DNA from: Bacillota bacterium
GTDB taxonomy: Bacteria; Bacillota; TC1
Reading direction: 5' to 3'
Length of the DNA: 64,000 nt
Assembly: GCA_024635925.1 (NCBI GenBank)
Contig: JAGXHY010000014.1
Location: 1 to 64,000, forward strand
The notes below the pieces were generated by a model, which saw nothing but the letters and a program-made list of their open reading frames with translations, did not search any database and had not been told where the DNA came from. Positions 1-9,597 of this stretch are shown piece after piece. Position 1 is the first letter of the stretch. Every line of letters starts with the position of its first letter. The position numbers and the translations under genes were made by a program.

Positions 1-56
1 AGAGCACCTGACTTTTAATCAGGGTGTCCCGCGTTCGAGTCGCGGATGGATCACCA
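1..56 (+). tRNA. tRNA-Lys(UUU), 5' truncated by window edge
   Basis: The anticodon arm CCTGA-CTTTTAA-TCAGG gives anticodon TTT. It is followed by a T arm (CCGCG TTCGAGT CGCGG), the 3' acceptor strand ATGGATC, discriminator A and an encoded CCA at 54-56. The acceptor 5' strand and part of the D arm lie before the window. First of three tandem tRNAs. Confidence 0.93.
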
Positions 57-59
57 GAT

Positions 60-144
60 GCGGATGTGGCGGAATTGGCAGACGCGCTAGATTTAGGCTC
101 TAGTGAGTAAGATCGTGGGGGTTCAAGTCCCTTCATCCGCACCA
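60..144 (+). tRNA. tRNA-Leu(UAG)
   Basis: Acceptor GCGGATG (60-66) pairs with CATCCGC, followed by A and an encoded CCA ending at 144. The anticodon arm CTAGA-TTTAGGC-TCTAG gives anticodon TAG. The long variable arm (class II tRNA) explains the 85-nt length. Three bases separate it from the preceding tRNA-Lys, so the cluster is probably one transcript. Confidence 0.96.
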
Positions 145-148
145 TGTC

Positions 149-223
149 GCGGAAGTGGCTCAGTGGTAGAGTATCTCCTTGCCAAGGAGAGGGTCGCGGG
201 TTCGAATCCCGTCTTCCGCTCCA
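149..223 (+). tRNA. tRNA-Gly(GCC)
   Basis: Acceptor GCGGAAG (149-155) pairs with CTTCCGC, followed by T and an encoded CCA at 221-223. The anticodon arm TCTCC-TTGCCAA-GGAGA gives anticodon GCC. Last tRNA of the cluster, directly followed by a strong hairpin terminator. Confidence 0.96.
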
Positions 224-227
224 TAGA

Positions 228-260
228 AAAATACCTCGAATTCCAATTCGAGGTATTTTA
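228..260 (+). terminator. Rho-independent terminator of the tRNA cluster
   Basis: A near-perfect stem of about 15 bp: AATACCTCGAATT, a 2-base loop, then AATTCGAGGTATT running into TTTTA. It ends the tRNA transcript and isolates it from tig, which has its own promoter ten bases further on. Confidence 0.85.
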
Positions 261-269
261 TATTTAAAG

Positions 270-298
270 TTGTCCAGTTAAACAAAATATTGTATAAT
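270..298 (+). promoter_or_regulatory. Sigma-A-type promoter of tig-clpP-clpX
   Basis: -35 TTGTCC (270-275), a 17-bp spacer and a perfect -10 TATAAT (293-298). It lies 31 bases before the tig start codon, whose ribosome binding site is the GAAGGGAG-like stretch near 313-320. No CIRCE or CtsR-like operator was recognised. Confidence 0.75.
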
Positions 299-328
299 TA
301 TTAATTAGAAAATGAAGGGAGTCAAATA

Positions 329-1630
329 ATGACAAGTAAAATTATTAATCAAGAAAAAAATATAGTAACAGTAGAGATTACTGTTGAAGGTCAAGAGGTA
401 GAAAAAGCTTATAAACAGGCATCACAAAATGTCGGTCAAAAAGTTTCTGTACCTGGATTTAGAAAAGGTAAAGTACCAGCAGATATCCTAGAAAAACATG
501 TAGGAGAAGGCAGTATCATAGAAGAGGCGATGGACATAATGTTACCACCGGCTTATAGTCAAGCTTTGCTTGATTTAGATTTAGACCCTATTGATAGACC
601 TAAGGTAGATATTGTTTCTTTTGATAAAAAAGGACCTGCAGTGTTTACTGTTGAAATACAAATTGTTCCTGAAGGAAAACTTGGAGATTATAGTGGTCTG
701 AAGCTAGAAAAAAAACTTGTAGATTTAGACGAAAATTATATTGACAATGAATTAGATGCTATGAGAACTAAAACAGCAAAAATTGAAACAGTTGAGGATC
801 CTGCTGAAAAGGGAGATACTGTTGTAATTGATTTTGAAGGATATGTAGATGATGAGAAATTTGAAGGTGGAACAGGCTCTAAGTTTTCACTAGAGTTAGG
901 TTCAAATTCATTTATTCCAGGTTTTGAAGAACAATTAGTAGGAGTAAAAGCTGGTGAAAATAGAGATGTAAATGTTAAATTTCCAGATGAGTATCATAGT
1001 GAAGATTTAAAGGGCAAAGATAGTTTATTTAAAGTATTAGTGCATGAAGTTAAAAGAAAAAAATTATCAGAATTAAATGATGAGTTTGCTAAAGAAGTAA
1101 GTGATTTTGATACATTGGAAGAACTAAGAAGCGACGTTAAATCAAGTCTTTTAAATCAAAAACAACAACAAGCTGATAATGCCCTTAGAGCACAAGCATT
1201 AGATTTAGCCATAGAAAAACTTGAAGTAGAAATTCCAGAAATAATGATAGAAGAAAGAACAAATCAATTCTTAAAAGATATTGAAGGAGATTTGCAACAA
1301 CAAGGTATGGATTTACAAAAATACTTCGAACTAACTGGCATGACAGAAGAAAAAGTTAGAGAAGAGTATAGAGCTAATGCTGAAAAGCATATAAAAAGAG
1401 ATATTTTACTAGATGCTGTAGCAGTAAATGAAAAAATCGAAGTAACCTCAGATGACTTAGAAAAAGAAATAAATGCAATTTCACAAATTTATGGACAAGA
1501 TAAAGCTATGCTGGATACTTATTTTCAAGCACCAGAAAATGCAAAAATGTTGTCAAAGGGTATCAAAAGAGAAAAAGCCCTTCAAATTATATTAGATAAA
1601 GCAAAAATCACAGATGCTAAAGGTGAATAA
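329..1630 (+). CDS. tig: Trigger factor (ribosome-associated chaperone / prolyl isomerase)
   Basis: 433 residues, the usual trigger factor length. The N-terminal ribosome-binding domain carries the signature GFRKGKVP at residues 43-50. An FKBP-type peptidyl-prolyl isomerase domain (about 155-245) contains VVIDFEGYVDD and FIPGFEEQLVG. A long helical C-terminal chaperone domain follows. It docks at the ribosomal exit tunnel and shields nascent chains. It is the first gene of the tig-clpP-clpX group, a common Gram-positive and proteobacterial order that couples folding to proteolysis. The assignment is secure. Confidence 0.97.
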   Translation: MTSKIINQEKNIVTVEITVEGQEVEKAYKQASQNVGQKVSVPGFRKGKVPADILEKHVGEGSIIEEAMDIMLPPAYSQALLDLDLDPIDRPKVDIVSFDKKGPAVFTVEIQIVPEGKLGDYSGLKLEKKLVDLDENYIDNELDAMRTKTAKIETVEDPAEKGDTVVIDFEGYVDDEKFEGGTGSKFSLELGSNSFIPGFEEQLVGVKAGENRDVNVKFPDEYHSEDLKGKDSLFKVLVHEVKRKKLSELNDEFAKEVSDFDTLEELRSDVKSSLLNQKQQQADNALRAQALDLAIEKLEVEIPEIMIEERTNQFLKDIEGDLQQQGMDLQKYFELTGMTEEKVREEYRANAEKHIKRDILLDAVAVNEKIEVTSDDLEKEINAISQIYGQDKAMLDTYFQAPENAKMLSKGIKREKALQIILDKAKITDAKGE

Positions 1631-1651
1631 TAAAAATAGGGAGGAACAAAT

Positions 1652-2233
1652 ATGTTAATACCTATGGTTGTAGAACAAACAGGTGCTGGAGAAAGGTCAT
1701 TTGATATATACTCCAGGTTATTAAAAGATAGAGTTATATTTATTGGATCAGATATTGATGATAATTTAGCAAATCTAGTCATAGCACAGTTATTATTTTT
1801 AGAGGGTGAAGACTCAGACAAAGATATTAGTCTATATATTAATAGCCCCGGCGGTTCAATAACTGCCGGTATGGCTATGTATGATACAATGCAATACATT
1901 AAGCCTGATGTTTCTACTATTTGTGTAGGAATGGCTGCTAGTATGGGAGCATTTTTGCTCAGTGCAGGTACTAAAGGGAAAAGGTTTGCATTACCAAATT
2001 CAGAAATAATGATACATCAACCTTCTGGTGGGGCATCTGGACAAGCTGTAGATATTGATATTCAAGCTAAAAGAATAATGGCAATTAAAAAGAAACTAAA
2101 CGAAATATTAGCTTCAAATACAGGACAAAAATTAAAAAAAATTGAGAAGGACACTGACAGAGATTATTTTATGACCTCTGTTGAAGCTAAAGAATATGGA
2201 ATTATCGATGAAGTTTTCGGACAAAGAAAATAG
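1652..2233 (+). CDS. clpP: ATP-dependent Clp protease proteolytic subunit
   Basis: 193 residues, a serine peptidase forming the barrel of the ClpXP/ClpCP proteases. The catalytic triad is visible: Ser97 in GMAASMGA, His122 in MIHQPSGG and Asp171 in DRDYFM. The IGSDIDD and INSPGGS segments are family hallmarks. GGGAGG lies a few bases upstream of the ATG. It sits 21 bases after tig and 8 bases before clpX, so the three are almost certainly one operon. The N-terminal residues [10 protein letters not shown] match the short processed propeptide region of ClpP. Confidence 0.98.
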   Translation: MLIPMVVEQTGAGERSFDIYSRLLKDRVIFIGSDIDDNLANLVIAQLLFLEGEDSDKDISLYINSPGGSITAGMAMYDTMQYIKPDVSTICVGMAASMGAFLLSAGTKGKRFALPNSEIMIHQPSGGASGQAVDIDIQAKRIMAIKKKLNEILASNTGQKLKKIEKDTDRDYFMTSVEAKEYGIIDEVFGQRK

Positions 2234-2241
2234 GAGACAAT

Positions 2242-3486
2242 ATGGAAAAAAATCAAGATGATGGATTATACTGTTCATTTTGTGGAAAGCATAGAACAGA
2301 AGTAGATCAACTAGTATCTGGACCAGGCGTATTTATTTGTAATGAATGTGTAGAACTGTGTATGGAAATAGTTTCTACTAATGAAGTTGAAGAAGAAAAA
2401 GAAATAGAATTTGATTTTAAAAAGCTTCCAAAACCACAAGATATTAAAGCTTATTTGGATCAATATGTAATTAATCAAGATAGAGCAAAAAAAGTATTAT
2501 CTGTAGCAGTCTATAATCATTATAAAAGGTTGTTTTCTAATCAGGATATAAATAATAATGAAATTGAATTACAAAAATCTAATATACTTTTAATTGGACC
2601 AACTGGTAGTGGTAAAACACTATTAGCACAATCATTAGCTAAATATCTGAATGTACCCTTTGCAATTGCGGATGCTACAACATTAACTGAAGCAGGTTAT
2701 GTTGGAGATGACGTGGAAAATATTTTGCTGAGATTAATTCAGTCTGCTGACTATAATCTTAAGCTTGCAGAAAAAGGCATAATTTATATAGATGAAATTG
2801 ATAAAATAGCCAGAAAATCTGAAAATGTTTCAATTACAAGAGATGTTTCGGGTGAAGGTGTTCAACAAGCTCTTTTGAAAATTATTGAAGGAACAGTTGC
2901 TACAGTACCTCCGCATGGTGGTAGAAAACATCCTCAACAAGATAATCTAGAAATAGATACAAAAAATATCTTATTTATAGTAGGTGGAGCTTTTAATGGA
3001 TTAGAAAAAATAATTGAAAATAGAGCAGGTAAAGGCTTGTTAGGTTTTGGTAATAGTGAACAAAGTTTAAAAAAGAAAATTAAATATGCTTTAAATGATG
3101 TTCAACCTGATGATATTTTAAAATATGGATTAATACCAGAATTTATAGGAAGAGTTCCAGTTATTACAACTTTAGAACCATTAGATAAAAAAGCTTTGGT
3201 TAGAATTTTAAAAGAACCTAAAAATGCACTTTTAAAACAATTTGAATTATTATTAAAATATGATAATGTTAACTTAAAAGTTGATGAAAAAGCCATAAAA
3301 GCAATTGCAGAAGAAGCTTATAAAAGGAATACAGGGGCAAGGGGCTTACGGAGCATAATGGAACATATAATGACTGAGGTTATGTATGATATACCATCAA
3401 AGAAAAATATAAATCAATGTGAGATTACTGAAGAAGTAGTAAAACATGGTGCTAAACCAAAATTAAGTAAAAAGAAAATATCTTAA
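2242..3486 (+). CDS. clpX: ClpX, AAA+ unfoldase of ClpXP
   Basis: 414 residues. The N-terminal C4 zinc finger (Cys11, Cys14, Cys33, Cys36) recognises adaptors and substrates. The AAA+ module has Walker A GPTGSGKT (119-126), Walker B IDEID (Asp184/Glu185), the sensor region [10 protein letters not shown] and the conserved [10 protein letters not shown]. It unfolds tagged proteins and threads them into ClpP, encoded just upstream. A small hairpin between clpX and lon may reduce read-through. Confidence 0.98.
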   Translation: MEKNQDDGLYCSFCGKHRTEVDQLVSGPGVFICNECVELCMEIVSTNEVEEEKEIEFDFKKLPKPQDIKAYLDQYVINQDRAKKVLSVAVYNHYKRLFSNQDINNNEIELQKSNILLIGPTGSGKTLLAQSLAKYLNVPFAIADATTLTEAGYVGDDVENILLRLIQSADYNLKLAEKGIIYIDEIDKIARKSENVSITRDVSGEGVQQALLKIIEGTVATVPPHGGRKHPQQDNLEIDTKNILFIVGGAFNGLEKIIENRAGKGLLGFGNSEQSLKKKIKYALNDVQPDDILKYGLIPEFIGRVPVITTLEPLDKKALVRILKEPKNALLKQFELLLKYDNVNLKVDEKAIKAIAEEAYKRNTGARGLRSIMEHIMTEVMYDIPSKKNINQCEITEEVVKHGAKPKLSKKKIS

Positions 3487-3492
3487 GAAATC

Positions 3493-3519
3493 AGCAGCAG
3501 ACTACTGTTGCTTTTCTTG
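3493..3519 (+). terminator. Weak hairpin / attenuator between clpX and lon
   Basis: AGCAGCAG (3493-3500) pairs with CTGTTGCT (3505-3512) across a 4-base loop (8 bp with one G-U pair), followed by TTTCTT. The short stem and interrupted T run suggest partial termination. The lon ribosome binding site (AAGGAGAAGG) follows within 15 bases. Confidence 0.5.
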
Positions 3520-3534
3520 TAAGGAGAAGGATAT

Positions 3535-5886
3535 ATGAGTGATAAATTTGTAGAATTTTATGAAGATAATTCATTAAATTTTTTAAGTATGGATCCAATT
3601 GCAATCTTACCATTACGTGGTATGGTTATTTTTCCTAGAACAACTATACATTTAGATGTAGGAAGAGCTAAGTCAATTGAATCATTAAATATAGGCATGA
3701 ATAATCAGAAAAAAATATTTTTGGTTGCCCAAAATGATACTTTAGTTGAAGATCCTTCCATTGAAAATCTATATAAAATAGGAGTCTTTGCAGAAATTAA
3801 ACAAATTATGAAACTACCAACAGGAATTGTCAGAGTACTTATTGAGACTTCTGAAAGAGGAGAATTAAAAAAAATATATAAAAATAGCACTCATTTTGAA
3901 GGGAAAGTTAGTTTATTAAAAGAACCAGAAAATGACCAAGGTTTAGAAATTAAAGCCTTAAATAGACTGATTTTACACGATTTTAGTGACTTTGCTGATA
4001 TGAATATTAATTTTTCAAATGATAGTATTTTAAAAATAAAAAATGTTAATAATCCTAATAGTGTAGCTGATTTAATAGTTTCTAATTTAATGGTAGACTA
4101 TTCAGAAAAACAAAAAGTTTTAGAAATGAATGATTTGAAAGAAAAATTAGAGATTGTATTAGGTATGATTTCTGTAGAAAAAAATTTAATTGAGTTGGAA
4201 AAAGAAATCGGAGAAAAAGTAAAAGAGAATATTGATAAAGCACAAAAAGAGTATTATCTTCGTGAGCAAATAAAAGTTATTAAAAAAGAACTTAATGAAA
4301 AAGTTGACTATGAAGATGAAATTGACAAACTTAGAGAACGACTTAAAATAGGGGACTATCCTCAAGAAGTATATGAAAAGATAAAAAAGGAAATTGATCG
4401 CTTAGAGATTATGCATCCAAATATGACAGAAGGCTCAGTTATAAGAAATTATATTGAGTGGCTTTTAGATTTGCCTTGGAATAAAAGAACACAAGAATAT
4501 ATCGATATAGAAAAAGTTAAAAAGGTTCTCGATGAAGGTCATTTTGGGTTACAAGAGGTTAAAGATAGAATTATTGAATATTTAGCTGTTCAAAAATTAA
4601 TAAAAGATAAAGGAAAAGCCCCAATATTGTGTTTTGTTGGACCCCCAGGAACTGGTAAAACTTCTTTAGCTAGTAGTATAGGCGAGGCCATAAATAGAAA
4701 ATTCATTAGAATGTCTCTTGGTGGAGTAAGAGACGAGGCTGAAATTAGAGGACATAGAAGAACCTATGTTGGTGCTTTACCTGGAAGAATAATACAAAGT
4801 ATAAAACAAGCAGGAACAAAAAATCCTATAATATTATTAGATGAAATTGATAAAATTGGTGCAGATTATAAAGGTGACCCATCTGCGGCTTTGTTAGAAG
4901 CACTAGATCCAGAGCAAAACAATTCATTTACTGATCATTTTATAGAAATGCCTTTTGATTTAAGCGAAGTTTTATTTATTACAACAGCCAATACTTTAAA
5001 TACAATACCTGCTCCTTTAAGAGATAGAATGGAAATAATTAGAGTATCAAGTTATACTGAACGTGAAAAAAAGGAAATAGCAAAAAGACATTTATTTGAA
5101 AAACAAATAAAAGCTAACGGTCTTGAAGATTATAAGATTAAAATTCAAGACAATGCTTTAATGAAAATAATTAGTAATTATACCAGAGAAAGTGGTGTGA
5201 GAAATTTAGAAAGAGAAATAGGATCATTACTAAGAAAAATCTCTGTTGATATTTTAAGTAATAAGTTCAAAACTATAAATATTAATACTAAAGATGTAGT
5301 TGCTTATTTAGGTATACCTAAAATCAACGATTATGTAGCGAAAAGAAAAACCGACATTGGAATAGTAAATGGGTTAGCTGTAACATCAATAGGTGGTGAG
5401 GTATTGATTATTGAAGCAACAATATATAAAGGCAAAGGCAAATTAATGCTTACAGGTCAACTAGGTGATGTAATGAAAGAATCTGTCCAAGCAGCTATAA
5501 GTTATTTGAAATCAAAAAATATTATAAAATCAAGTTTAGAAGAATTAGAACTTGATTTACATATTCATGTTCCTGAAGGAGCTATTCCTAAAGATGGACC
5601 ATCAGCAGGGATAGCTATGGGAACAGTAATAGCATCAGTTTTTCTTAAGAAAAAAATAAAAAAAGAAATAGCGATGACTGGCGAAATTACTATTAGAGGT
5701 AATGTTCTTCCTATTGGTGGTGTGAAAGAAAAAGTTCTTGCTGCATTTAAAGAAGGTATTAAAACCATTATATTACCTAAAGCAAACGAAAAGAATATTG
5801 AAGATATCCCAGAAGAAGTAAGAAAAAAAATAGTTATTATACTAGTTGAGAACCTCGATGAAGTTCTAGAAAAGGCATTGGTATAA
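3535..5886 (+). CDS. lon: Lon ATP-dependent protease (LonA type)
   Basis: 783 residues, full-length LonA. The N-terminal substrate-binding (LAN) domain begins at the IAILPLRGMVIFP segment and is followed by a helical region. The AAA+ domain has Walker A GPPGTGKT (369-376) and Walker B LLDEIDKI. The C-terminal Ser-Lys protease has Ser690 in KDGPSAG and, by spacing to E. coli Lon, Lys733 in GGVKEK. It degrades misfolded and short-lived regulatory proteins in the cytoplasm. It is followed one base later by engB, the same lon-engB pairing seen in Bacillus and clostridia. Confidence 0.98.
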   Translation: MSDKFVEFYEDNSLNFLSMDPIAILPLRGMVIFPRTTIHLDVGRAKSIESLNIGMNNQKKIFLVAQNDTLVEDPSIENLYKIGVFAEIKQIMKLPTGIVRVLIETSERGELKKIYKNSTHFEGKVSLLKEPENDQGLEIKALNRLILHDFSDFADMNINFSNDSILKIKNVNNPNSVADLIVSNLMVDYSEKQKVLEMNDLKEKLEIVLGMISVEKNLIELEKEIGEKVKENIDKAQKEYYLREQIKVIKKELNEKVDYEDEIDKLRERLKIGDYPQEVYEKIKKEIDRLEIMHPNMTEGSVIRNYIEWLLDLPWNKRTQEYIDIEKVKKVLDEGHFGLQEVKDRIIEYLAVQKLIKDKGKAPILCFVGPPGTGKTSLASSIGEAINRKFIRMSLGGVRDEAEIRGHRRTYVGALPGRIIQSIKQAGTKNPIILLDEIDKIGADYKGDPSAALLEALDPEQNNSFTDHFIEMPFDLSEVLFITTANTLNTIPAPLRDRMEIIRVSSYTEREKKEIAKRHLFEKQIKANGLEDYKIKIQDNALMKIISNYTRESGVRNLEREIGSLLRKISVDILSNKFKTININTKDVVAYLGIPKINDYVAKRKTDIGIVNGLAVTSIGGEVLIIEATIYKGKGKLMLTGQLGDVMKESVQAAISYLKSKNIIKSSLEELELDLHIHVPEGAIPKDGPSAGIAMGTVIASVFLKKKIKKEIAMTGEITIRGNVLPIGGVKEKVLAAFKEGIKTIILPKANEKNIEDIPEEVRKKIVIILVENLDEVLEKALV

Positions 5887-5887
5887 A

Positions 5888-6490
5888 ATGTTAATTAAAC
5901 AAGCTGAATTTTTTACAACAGTAGTAGCAAAAGATCAATATCCAACAGAAGGAATTAAAGAAATTGCCTTCGTTGGAAGGTCAAATGTGGGTAAATCATC
6001 ACTAATTAATCTTTTAACAAATAATAAAAAACTTGCTAAAACAAGTGGAAATCCAGGGAAAACAAGAACAATTAACTACTTTTTAATTAATAATAGTTTT
6101 TATTTTGTAGATTTGCCAGGATATGGATATGCTAAGGTTCCTAAAGATTTACAAGCAAGTTGGGGTAGAATGATGGAACAATATTTGATTGATAGAGATG
6201 AACTAAAATTAATTATTGTTCTAGTTGATATACGTCATAAGCCTTCTAAAGGTGATGAAAATATGATTGAATTTATTAAGCACTATGATATTCCTTTTTT
6301 AGTTGCTGTTACCAAAGCAGATAAAATAAGCAGAGGACAACGAGCAAAGTATTTAAAAGTAATAAAAGGATCATTAGGTATTGATAATAATGCAATGGTT
6401 ACTTGTTCAACTTTAGATAGAACAGGTATTGAAGATTTACTTGATAAGATGGATGAGTACTTAGAAGAGGTTGATGTCGATAATGGATAA
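5888..6490 (+). CDS. engB: Ribosome biogenesis GTPase EngB/YsxC
   Basis: 200-residue TRAFAC-class GTPase. The P-loop GRSNVGKSS spans residues 30-38, G2 is in GNPGKTRTINYF, G3 is DLPGYG and G4 is TKAD. The family is needed for late 50S subunit assembly. It is one base after lon and overlaps the start of speA by 8 bases, so expression is linked to both. Confidence 0.96.
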   Translation: MLIKQAEFFTTVVAKDQYPTEGIKEIAFVGRSNVGKSSLINLLTNNKKLAKTSGNPGKTRTINYFLINNSFYFVDLPGYGYAKVPKDLQASWGRMMEQYLIDRDELKLIIVLVDIRHKPSKGDENMIEFIKHYDIPFLVAVTKADKISRGQRAKYLKVIKGSLGIDNNAMVTCSTLDRTGIEDLLDKMDEYLEEVDVDNG

Positions 6491-7922
6491 AATGCCAATT
6501 TATGATGCTTTAATAAAGTATGTAAAATCTAATAATGTACATTTTGATGTTCCTGGACATAAAAGAAACCCTAAAACTGAACTTATGAGTAAATTTTTTA
6601 ATCATAAGTTAATTGATTTAGATGTAAGTTCTGCCAAACCATTAGACATGATAGGCACTCCAACAACTGTAATTAAAGAAGCATCACAATTGATGGCTAA
6701 AGCTTTTTTATCAGAAGATGCCTTTTTAATGGTAAATGGGACAACAGCTGGTGTTCAAAATATGATTATGTCCGTCCTAAAACCAGGAGATAAAATTATT
6801 TTGCCTCGAAATGTTCATAAATCTGCTATAAATGCTTTAATTTTATCTGGAGCTATGCCAATCTATATTGAACCTATAATTGACGACCAACTTGGTATAG
6901 CTCACGGTGTTACATTTAATAGTGTCAAAGAGGCAATATATAATAATTTAGATGCAAAAGCTGTTCTTATAATTAATCCTACATATTATGGAGCTACAAG
7001 TGATTTAAAAGAAATAATATCATTGACTAAACAACATAATATGATTTTTTTATGTGATGAAGCACATGGATCACACTTTTATTTTAATGATAAGTTGCCA
7101 ATTGGAGCTATGTCTATTGGTGCAGATATGTCTGCAGTTAGTTTGCACAAAACAGGAGGGTCTTTAACTCAAAGTTCGGTATTACTTGCTCATAGAAAGC
7201 ACATTAATACACATATAATTCAAAGAACAATTGAATTAACCCAAACTACTAGCCCATCATATCTATTATTAGCTAGTTTAGATGTTGCAAGAGAAGTTCT
7301 AGTTTTAAGTGGTAAAGAATTATTAGATGAAGCAATAGAATTAAGTGAATATGCTAGAGAAAAAATAAATGCTATTGGAGATTATTATGTATTAGGAAAA
7401 GAACTAGTCGGACTTCCAGGGATATATGATTTAGATTTAACAAAATTATCAATTAAAGTCTCTGATATTGGTTTAACTGGAATTGAAGTTTATGATATAT
7501 TAAGAGATAATTATAAAATTCAAGTTGAATTAGGAGACATACATACAATAATGGCAATAGTTAGTATCGGTGACACGAAAAATAACATGGATAAACTAAT
7601 TGAAGCTTTGTTGGATATAAAGAAAAGATATAAAAAAAATAAAATAATAAAAACTGATTTTTTATGGAGTAGACCTCAAATGATTGTAACTCCTAGAGAA
7701 GCATATTATGCTAATAAGAAGCCTGTTAAATTATCAGAATCAATTGGGGAGATTGCAGGTGAATCAGTTATGGCTTATCCTCCAGGTATTCCTATAGTTG
7801 CTCCTGGAGAAAAAATAACAATAGATGTAGTTCAATATATTAATTTTTTACAAAAACAAGATTGCGTACTAACTGGAACAGATGATCCAAAATTGGAAAC
7901 TATATTGATATTAGGGAGTTAA
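6483..7922 (+). CDS. speA: Orn/Lys/Arg decarboxylase, probable arginine decarboxylase
   Basis: About 480 residues, a fold-type I PLP decarboxylase of the Bacillus SpeA kind. The PLP lysine is K223 in SLHKTGGS, with DEAHGSH just upstream and FDVPGHKRN near the N terminus. Because speB (agmatinase) follows immediately, arginine decarboxylation to agmatine is the best reading; lysine decarboxylase activity cannot be excluded by sequence alone. I place the start at ATG 6483, 12 bases after AGAGG; ATG 6474 and TTG 6471 are too close to that site. The start overlaps engB by 8 bases. Confidence 0.9.
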   Translation: MDKMPIYDALIKYVKSNNVHFDVPGHKRNPKTELMSKFFNHKLIDLDVSSAKPLDMIGTPTTVIKEASQLMAKAFLSEDAFLMVNGTTAGVQNMIMSVLKPGDKIILPRNVHKSAINALILSGAMPIYIEPIIDDQLGIAHGVTFNSVKEAIYNNLDAKAVLIINPTYYGATSDLKEIISLTKQHNMIFLCDEAHGSHFYFNDKLPIGAMSIGADMSAVSLHKTGGSLTQSSVLLAHRKHINTHIIQRTIELTQTTSPSYLLLASLDVAREVLVLSGKELLDEAIELSEYAREKINAIGDYYVLGKELVGLPGIYDLDLTKLSIKVSDIGLTGIEVYDILRDNYKIQVELGDIHTIMAIVSIGDTKNNMDKLIEALLDIKKRYKKNKIIKTDFLWSRPQMIVTPREAYYANKKPVKLSESIGEIAGESVMAYPPGIPIVAPGEKITIDVVQYINFLQKQDCVLTGTDDPKLETILILGS

Positions 7923-7928
7923 AATTTA

Positions 7929-8804
7929 ATGCAAACTATTGATAGTACATTCATGTCTTTTAATAAAAGTTACCATAAATCTAAAATTGTTTATTTTGGT
8001 TGTCCTTTTGATGGCACTGCTTCATTTAAAAAAGGTGCAGTCTTTGGACCTGAGGAAATAAGACAAGCTTCATATGGATTAGAAACCTACAGTCCTTATT
8101 TGAAAATGGATTTAGAAGATGATACAAAGATAATAGATGTTGGTGATTTAAGCCTACAGGTTAAATCAATAGATGAAGTCTTAACAGAAATAAAAATATT
8201 TACACAAAAAATATTAAAAGACGACAAAGTTCCTTTTATGGTTGGAGGAGAACACCTAGTAACATTGCCAATAGTTAAGGCTACCTTTTTAAAATATCCT
8301 GATTTATACATAATTCATTTAGACGCCCATATGGACCTGAGAAATGATTATGAAGATGCTAAATTTTCACATGCTACAGTTATGAGAAGAATATATGATT
8401 TTCTAGGACCTAAACGTATATATCAGTTTGGTATAAGATCAGGAACTAAAGAAGAATTTGATTTTGCTGATAAACATTGTGTTACGAGTCTTTTTAACCT
8501 AGATAAAATGTCTGATTTAAATTCTTCAATAGGAGATAAACCAGTTTATGTCACAATAGATTTAGATGTTCTTGACCCTAGCATATTTTCTGGCACAGGA
8601 ACCCAAGAACCTGGAGGTATAACTTTCAATGAAATAATTGAAGGTTTAAAATGCTTAAGTGGCTTAAACATAGTTGGGGCAGATGTAGTAGAATTATCAC
8701 CATTTCTTGATACAAGTGGTGTTTCAACAGCATGCGCATGTAAAGTGATTAGAGAACTTGCTCTGATTATATCTGATAATTTAAGGGGGAAATTAAATGG
8801 CTAA
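7929..8804 (+). CDS. speB: Agmatinase (ureohydrolase)
   Basis: 291 residues, arginase/agmatinase fold. Metal ligands are visible: His109 in GGEHL, then D132, H134 and D136 in HLDAHMD, and the later [10 protein letters not shown] pair of aspartates that complete a binuclear Mn centre. It hydrolyses agmatine to putrescine and urea. The GGGAG at the end of speA is its ribosome binding site, and it overlaps speD by 8 bases. Gene order agrees with the pathway order arginine, agmatine, putrescine, spermidine. Confidence 0.94.
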   Translation: MQTIDSTFMSFNKSYHKSKIVYFGCPFDGTASFKKGAVFGPEEIRQASYGLETYSPYLKMDLEDDTKIIDVGDLSLQVKSIDEVLTEIKIFTQKILKDDKVPFMVGGEHLVTLPIVKATFLKYPDLYIIHLDAHMDLRNDYEDAKFSHATVMRRIYDFLGPKRIYQFGIRSGTKEEFDFADKHCVTSLFNLDKMSDLNSSIGDKPVYVTIDLDVLDPSIFSGTGTQEPGGITFNEIIEGLKCLSGLNIVGADVVELSPFLDTSGVSTACACKVIRELALIISDNLRGKLNG

Positions 8805-9588
8805 AAAAATGAAGTTATATGGTTTTAATAATTTAACAAAAACTTTGAGCTTCAATATTTTTGATATTTGCTATACTCGAGACAATGAAGAGCAATGTGC
8901 TTATAAAGCTTATATTGATGAGCAATTCAATGCAGAACGTATAACTAAAATATTAAAAAATGTTACTGAGATAATAGGGGCATATGTGCTTAATATTGCT
9001 AGACAAGATTATGATCCTGAAGGAGCTAGTGTTACTATTATGATTTCAGAAGAAAAAGTTCCAAAAAAATTATTAGATCTTTCATGTAACAATGGTATAA
9101 TTCCAAGTACTGACATAGTAGCTCATCTTAACAAGAGTCATGTAACTGCTCATACCTATCCTGAAAGTCATCCTAGAAAAGGGGTTTCCTCTTTTAGAGC
9201 AGATATTGATGTGTCAACCTGTGGGACTATTTCACCTCTAAAAGGTCTTAAATACTTAATTGAAAGTTTCGATTCTGATATTATTAGCATAGATTATAGA
9301 GTAAGAGGTTTTACTAGGGATTTAAATGGTAAAAAATTCTATATTGATCATAAGATTGCTTCAATACAAGACTTTATACCTAAAGAAATTAAAGATGATT
9401 ATGAAATGATTGATGTTAATGTTTATCAAGAAAATATATTTCATACTAAAATGGTTTTAAAAAATTTTGTTTTAGATGAATATCTATTTGATATAACTGA
9501 AAATGATTTAGAGTTAAAAGAAAAAAATAAAATTATTAAAGAAATTAAGAAAGAAATGTCTGAAATATTTTATAGTAAAAACTACTAG
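8797..9588 (+). CDS. speD: S-adenosylmethionine decarboxylase proenzyme, E. coli-type
   Basis: 263 residues, clearly the long E. coli-type SpeD rather than the ~126-residue Bacillus type. Self-cleavage to form the pyruvoyl cofactor is expected before Ser114 in [13 protein letters not shown]. Downstream blocks include [21 protein letters not shown] and [14 protein letters not shown]. It supplies decarboxylated SAM, the aminopropyl donor for SpeE encoded 9 bases downstream. AAGGGGGAAA precedes the ATG, inside the end of speB. Confidence 0.96.
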   Translation: MAKKMKLYGFNNLTKTLSFNIFDICYTRDNEEQCAYKAYIDEQFNAERITKILKNVTEIIGAYVLNIARQDYDPEGASVTIMISEEKVPKKLLDLSCNNGIIPSTDIVAHLNKSHVTAHTYPESHPRKGVSSFRADIDVSTCGTISPLKGLKYLIESFDSDIISIDYRVRGFTRDLNGKKFYIDHKIASIQDFIPKEIKDDYEMIDVNVYQENIFHTKMVLKNFVLDEYLFDITENDLELKEKNKIIKEIKKEMSEIFYSKNY

Positions 9589-9597
9589 GAGGCTATT

